A stretch of 64,000 bases of DNA from Winogradskyella eximia (lineage in GTDB: Bacteria > Bacteroidota > Bacteroidia > Flavobacteriales > Flavobacteriaceae): positions 19,103 to 83,102 of the forward strand of contig NZ_QRDV01000008.1 of assembly GCF_003386165.1 (NCBI RefSeq), read 5' to 3'. Each line of letters starts with the position of its first letter. Position 1 is the first letter of the stretch. Of the stretch, positions 60,970 through 64,000 are shown piece by piece. The translations under genes and the position numbers were made by a program. A model generated the notes under the pieces. That model did no database searches and was not told where the DNA came from. It saw nothing but the letters and a program-made list of their open reading frames with translations.

Positions 60970-62300
60970 TGAAGCGTTTCTTTAAACATACCTATTTAAC
61001 CTTTCGGTTTTTTGTTGTTGCCATGATTTTGGTAGCACTGTTTATACTTGCCTACATTTATCCTGGTTTGTTAAGCATTGTTACTATTCTATTTTTTATT
61101 GCCATTGGCTTAGTTATTATTGATTTCATTCTGTTATTTAAACAAAAAGGGATTTCTGCATCACGAATTTTACCCGAAAAATTGAGTAATGGTGATGACA
61201 ATCCTATTGAAATTACTCTTCAAAACGACTATAATTTTACTGCCGTTTTACAATTAATTGACGAAATGCCTTTTCAATATCAAAAGCGCGATTTTGAAAT
61301 TAATACCCAACTTAGTAAACACAATAAAAAGAAAATCACCTATACCTTAAGACCTTTAGAACGTGGCGAATATTACTTTGGCAGCTTAAATATCTATGTT
61401 AACTCACCAATAGCGCTTGTTACCAGACGTTATGAGTTTGCTAAAGATGCGATGGTGCCTAATTACCCTTCGTTTTTACAATTACGAAAATATATGCTCT
61501 TGGCATTTTCAAACAAACTATTTGAATATGGTTTAAAGAAAATTCGACGTATTGGTCATACCATGGAATTTGAGCAGATAAAAGACTACGTCAATGGTGA
61601 TGATATAAGAAACATTAACTGGAAAGCGACAGCCAAGCGAAGTCAATTGATGGTTAATCAGTTTCAAGATGAGCGTTCGCAACCAATTTATTCTGTTATT
61701 GATAAAGGTAGAGCTATGAAAATGCCTTTTGATGGTCTAAGTCTTTTAGATTATGCTATAAATGCGACTTTGGTAATTAGTAATGTTGCTCTAAAAAAGC
61801 AAGATAAAGCCGGAATGTTTACGTTTTCTCGAAAGGTTGAAAATAAAGTGGTTGCCGAAAGACGACCGTCTCAAATGAATAAAATCTTAGAAACCTTATA
61901 CAATGTAAACACTGATTTTTCGGAATCTGATTTCTCTAGATTATATATAGATGTAAAACGAAGCCTTACACAACGTGGTCTGCTTCTACTCTATACTAAT
62001 TTTGAAACTTTAGATGCATTACATCGTCAGTTACCATATTTAAAAGCGATTGCTAAGAATCACCTTTTGGTAGTTATCTTTTTTGAAAATACAGAATTAC
62101 AGAAACTCACTAATGTTGAAGCTCATAACACTTTCGATATTTTTCAGAAGACGGTTGCAGAAAAGTTTATGTACGAAAAGAAATTGATTGTTAACGAACT
62201 TCAAAAACACGGTATTCAATCTATTTTAACAACACCAGAAAACTTGACAATCAATACAATTAATAAATATTTAGAGATTAAGGCACGTGGACTTCTTTAA
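60969..62300 (+). CDS. DUF58 protein (MoxR partner)
   Basis: 443 residues, GTG start. Two N-terminal membrane helices (~12-60), then a beta-rich region and the DUF58 signature IGHTMEFEQIKDYVNGDDIR followed by NINWKATAK (~190-220). The C-terminal half is VWA-like (YSVIDKGRAMKMPF). Final gene of the RDD/SpoIIM/MoxR cluster, consistent with a MoxR-DUF58 envelope chaperone module. Confidence 0.92.
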   Translation: MKRFFKHTYLTFRFFVVAMILVALFILAYIYPGLLSIVTILFFIAIGLVIIDFILLFKQKGISASRILPEKLSNGDDNPIEITLQNDYNFTAVLQLIDEMPFQYQKRDFEINTQLSKHNKKKITYTLRPLERGEYYFGSLNIYVNSPIALVTRRYEFAKDAMVPNYPSFLQLRKYMLLAFSNKLFEYGLKKIRRIGHTMEFEQIKDYVNGDDIRNINWKATAKRSQLMVNQFQDERSQPIYSVIDKGRAMKMPFDGLSLLDYAINATLVISNVALKKQDKAGMFTFSRKVENKVVAERRPSQMNKILETLYNVNTDFSESDFSRLYIDVKRSLTQRGLLLLYTNFETLDALHRQLPYLKAIAKNHLLVVIFFENTELQKLTNVEAHNTFDIFQKTVAEKFMYEKKLIVNELQKHGIQSILTTPENLTINTINKYLEIKARGLL

Positions 62301-62672
62301 AAAATATTCCTAATTGATTTTACAGTCATTTATGGTTAAAAAAACAATTCACCTAAATCACCACTAAAAACATCATTACCAATGATTTAAAACACAAAAA
62401 AGGATGTATAATTAAATACATCCTTTTTATTTGTTATCAGATTTGGGGAACTGATAACGGTAAATAGGTTAAGCTGAGACAAACATATAATAAATAAACA
62501 TACCACACAAGAAAAATATGTTTTTTATCGTCTTTTTTTGCATTTTATCGTAAATATTGGTTTTAAGTCACTGATAATCAATAAAAGCATTTGGATGTGA
62601 AATTTAATAAAAAAGGTCTATTAAACTTTTAGTACTTTAACAAGTCTAATTAATAGCATATCAACATTAAAA
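62301..62672. other. Intergenic region
   Basis: 372 bp. It holds the terminator of the MoxR cluster (62396-62428) and an AT-rich stretch before the sigma-factor gene. No gene seen. Confidence 0.7.
62396..62428 (+). terminator. Terminator hairpin
   Basis: AAAAAGGATGTAT pairs with ATACATCCTTTTT around a short loop; perfect 13-bp stem with T-run. Ends the MoxR cluster. Confidence 0.9.
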
Positions 62673-63236
62673 TTGATACAAATAGTAAATCATTTGATTA
62701 ACGAGTCGGAATTTATAAAACGTTTACAAGACCCTAAGTCTAAAGAAGCTGCTTTTAGAGAATTATTACAACTCTATAAAGAGCGTCTGTATTGGCATAT
62801 TCGTAAAATTGTATTAAACCATAACGATGCTGATGATGTACTTCAAAATACATTTATAAAAGTCCACCGTAGTATTGATAAGTTTAAAGGTGAAAGCAAA
62901 TTATTTTCGTGGTTATATAGAATAGCAACCAATGAATCTATTACACTCCTTAACAAAAATGCAAAACGATTGCAAATTACAAACGAAGAGTATCAAGATA
63001 GAGCCATTAATAATTTAACAGCAGATGTTTATTTTGAAGGAGATGAGATTGCACTAAAATTACAAAAAGCCATTGCTACCTTACCCAAAAAGCAACAATT
63101 GGTATTTAATATGCGTTATTTTGAAGATATAAAATATAAAGATATGGCTGTAATATTAGATTTGAGCGAAGGTGCACTTAAATCATCATATCATATTGCT
63201 GCTAAAAAAATAGAAGCCTATTTAACTTCAGATTAA
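62673..63236 (+). CDS. ECF-type RNA polymerase sigma factor
   Basis: 187 residues; the start is a TTG because no in-frame ATG precedes the conserved region (another TTG is seven codons later). Sigma region 2: LLQLYKERLYWHIRKIVLNH and DADDVLQNTFIKVHRSIDKF. Region 4: ATLPKKQQLVFNMRYFEDIKYKDMAVILDLSEGALKSSYH (shown in part), with the helix-turn-helix. Followed by a membrane-anchored protein and a CpxP-like protein, the usual Bacteroidetes ECF/anti-sigma arrangement. Confidence 0.92.
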   Translation: MIQIVNHLINESEFIKRLQDPKSKEAAFRELLQLYKERLYWHIRKIVLNHNDADDVLQNTFIKVHRSIDKFKGESKLFSWLYRIATNESITLLNKNAKRLQITNEEYQDRAINNLTADVYFEGDEIALKLQKAIATLPKKQQLVFNMRYFEDIKYKDMAVILDLSEGALKSSYHIAAKKIEAYLTSD

Positions 63237-63307
63237 ACCATTTAACAAATTTGAAGTCTTATTAGAGAACACAAGTTAAAAAGATTCCACTTTCAAGGGA
63301 ACTAAAG

Positions 63308-63808
63308 ATGAAAAAAGAAAATAACATTAAAAGTTCTGGTTTTAAAACACCTGATAATTATTTTGAATCCATTGACGATCAAATTCTTGAACGCCTAAAT
63401 GACAAAGAAATAATCAGTGCTTCAGAAACTACTGGTTTTATGGTTCCAAAAGATTATTTTGATTCAGTTGAAACAACTATTTTAGAAAAATTAGAGTCTC
63501 AACCTGAAACACCAGTAATTGCTTTAAAATCTAGACGCACATTGTATTATGTTGCTGGTATAGCAGCAAGTTTTGTATTGCTTTTAAGTTTGTTTTTTAA
63601 TAATGAAGATAAAATTAACATCAACGCTATTGATACAGCGAGTATTGAAAATTATTTATTTCAAGAAGATTATACAAACGACGATTTAGCGACTTTATTT
63701 ATAACTGATAATATCTCAGAAGCAGATTTTATTGATATCACTATTTCAGATGATACTTTAAATGAATATTTAGAAAATGCAGATACTGAAGATTTTATTT
63801 TAGATTAA
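63308..63808 (+). CDS. Single-pass membrane protein, probable anti-sigma-like partner
   Basis: 166 residues. The N-terminal cytoplasmic part contains an internal duplication: GFKTPDNYFESIDDQILERL and GFMVPKDYFDSVETTILEKL. One membrane helix (~77-98, LYYVAGIAASFVLLLSLFF) and an acidic Asp/Glu-rich periplasmic tail. Gene order after the ECF sigma factor suggests an anti-sigma-like role, although it lacks a recognisable zinc anti-sigma domain. Confidence 0.75.
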   Translation: MKKENNIKSSGFKTPDNYFESIDDQILERLNDKEIISASETTGFMVPKDYFDSVETTILEKLESQPETPVIALKSRRTLYYVAGIAASFVLLLSLFFNNEDKININAIDTASIENYLFQEDYTNDDLATLFITDNISEADFIDITISDDTLNEYLENADTEDFILD

Positions 63809-63813
63809 AGATT

Positions 63814-64000
63814 ATGAAAACAATAACCTTATTTATCCTAACCCTATTTGTTTCGGCAAGCGTATTTGCACAGCGACCAGATAGAGAAAAAATTAAAGCA
63901 TTAAAAATTGCTCATATTACTGAACAATTAGATTTAACTGAAACTGAAGCTCAAAAATTTTGGCCAATTTATAATGCTAATGAAGATGCTAAAAGTAAGC
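63814..64000 (+). CDS. Secreted CpxP/Spy-like protein (partial, cut by window end)
   Basis: The first 62 codons. Signal peptide (TLFILTLFVSASVFAQ), then REKIKALKIAHITEQLDLTETEAQKFWPIYN, of which the LT..EA..FWP.YN motif is typical of periplasmic stress sensors of the Spy/CpxP-like type in Bacteroidetes. It starts 5 bp after the previous stop. C-terminus lies outside the window. Confidence 0.8.
   Translation, partial: MKTITLFILTLFVSASVFAQRPDREKIKALKIAHITEQLDLTETEAQKFWPIYNANEDAKSK

Overview
The window comes from an AT-rich Bacteroidetes chromosome, most likely a marine Flavobacteriaceae. The evidence is: proteins with C-terminal type IX secretion (T9SS type A) domains, -7 promoter boxes of the TAnnTTTG type, few Shine-Dalgarno sites, several TTG/GTG starts inside operons, and flavobacterial gene families such as NVGIGT-type surface proteins, the fused alpha/beta E1 dehydrogenase and the DUF6266-like MAKNN... 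protein. I see no rRNA, tRNA, CRISPR array, transposase, integrase or phage genes.

Left part (1-10.2 kb): a 302-bp tandem repeat that has copied the tail of the neighbouring gene, small secreted or basic proteins, a NYN-domain protein, an Ig-like lipoprotein, and a conserved flavobacterial protein preceded by a very regular three-way-junction element. Then come two exported surface proteins. The intergenic DNA here is rich in hairpins, short tandem arrays and gene remnants.

Defence island (10.2-25.4 kb, all on the minus strand, nearly gapless). In transcription order: a type I restriction-modification operon (hsdR, a 63-aa coiled-coil protein, hsdM, hsdS, a DUF6979-like gene); then a 430-bp non-coding gap; a DRT2-like reverse transcriptase; RNase HI with a zinc-ribbon tail; a UvrD-like helicase with an embedded nuclease-like segment; and a McrB/McrC pair whose McrB carries an EVE modified-base-reader domain. 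The 430-bp gap ends just before the RT start codon. It is closed by a perfect long-range 8-bp stem and contains an 83-codon open frame. This is the architecture expected of a DRT2 template ncRNA, whose rolling-circle copying creates a stop-less 'neo' gene. It is the most interesting locus in the window. A perfect 20-bp palindrome sits just upstream of hsdR and is a candidate operator.

Middle (25.5-45 kb): an outer-membrane-like protein, three separate endonuclease/exonuclease/phosphatase-fold proteins, DUF2452, two tiny membrane proteins, an FAH-family hydrolase, outer-membrane phospholipase A, an AsmA-like protein, uvrA, a LOG-family protein and an M1-peptidase-like protein with a beta-barrel. 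Between pldA, asmA and uvrA lie five copies of a 61-bp hairpin repeat with covarying arms, CCAAMA low-complexity DNA and an 11-bp-period array.

Right part (45-64 kb) is ordinary chromosomal content: fused 2-oxoacid dehydrogenase E1, a LytS/LytTR two-component pair, an RNA methyltransferase divergent from a SAM methyltransferase, a ZIP transporter, DUF4268, DUF1569, a TRIC channel, and the RDD-SpoIIM-DUF4129-DUF4350-MoxR-DUF58 cluster. It ends with an ECF sigma factor operon cut by the window end.
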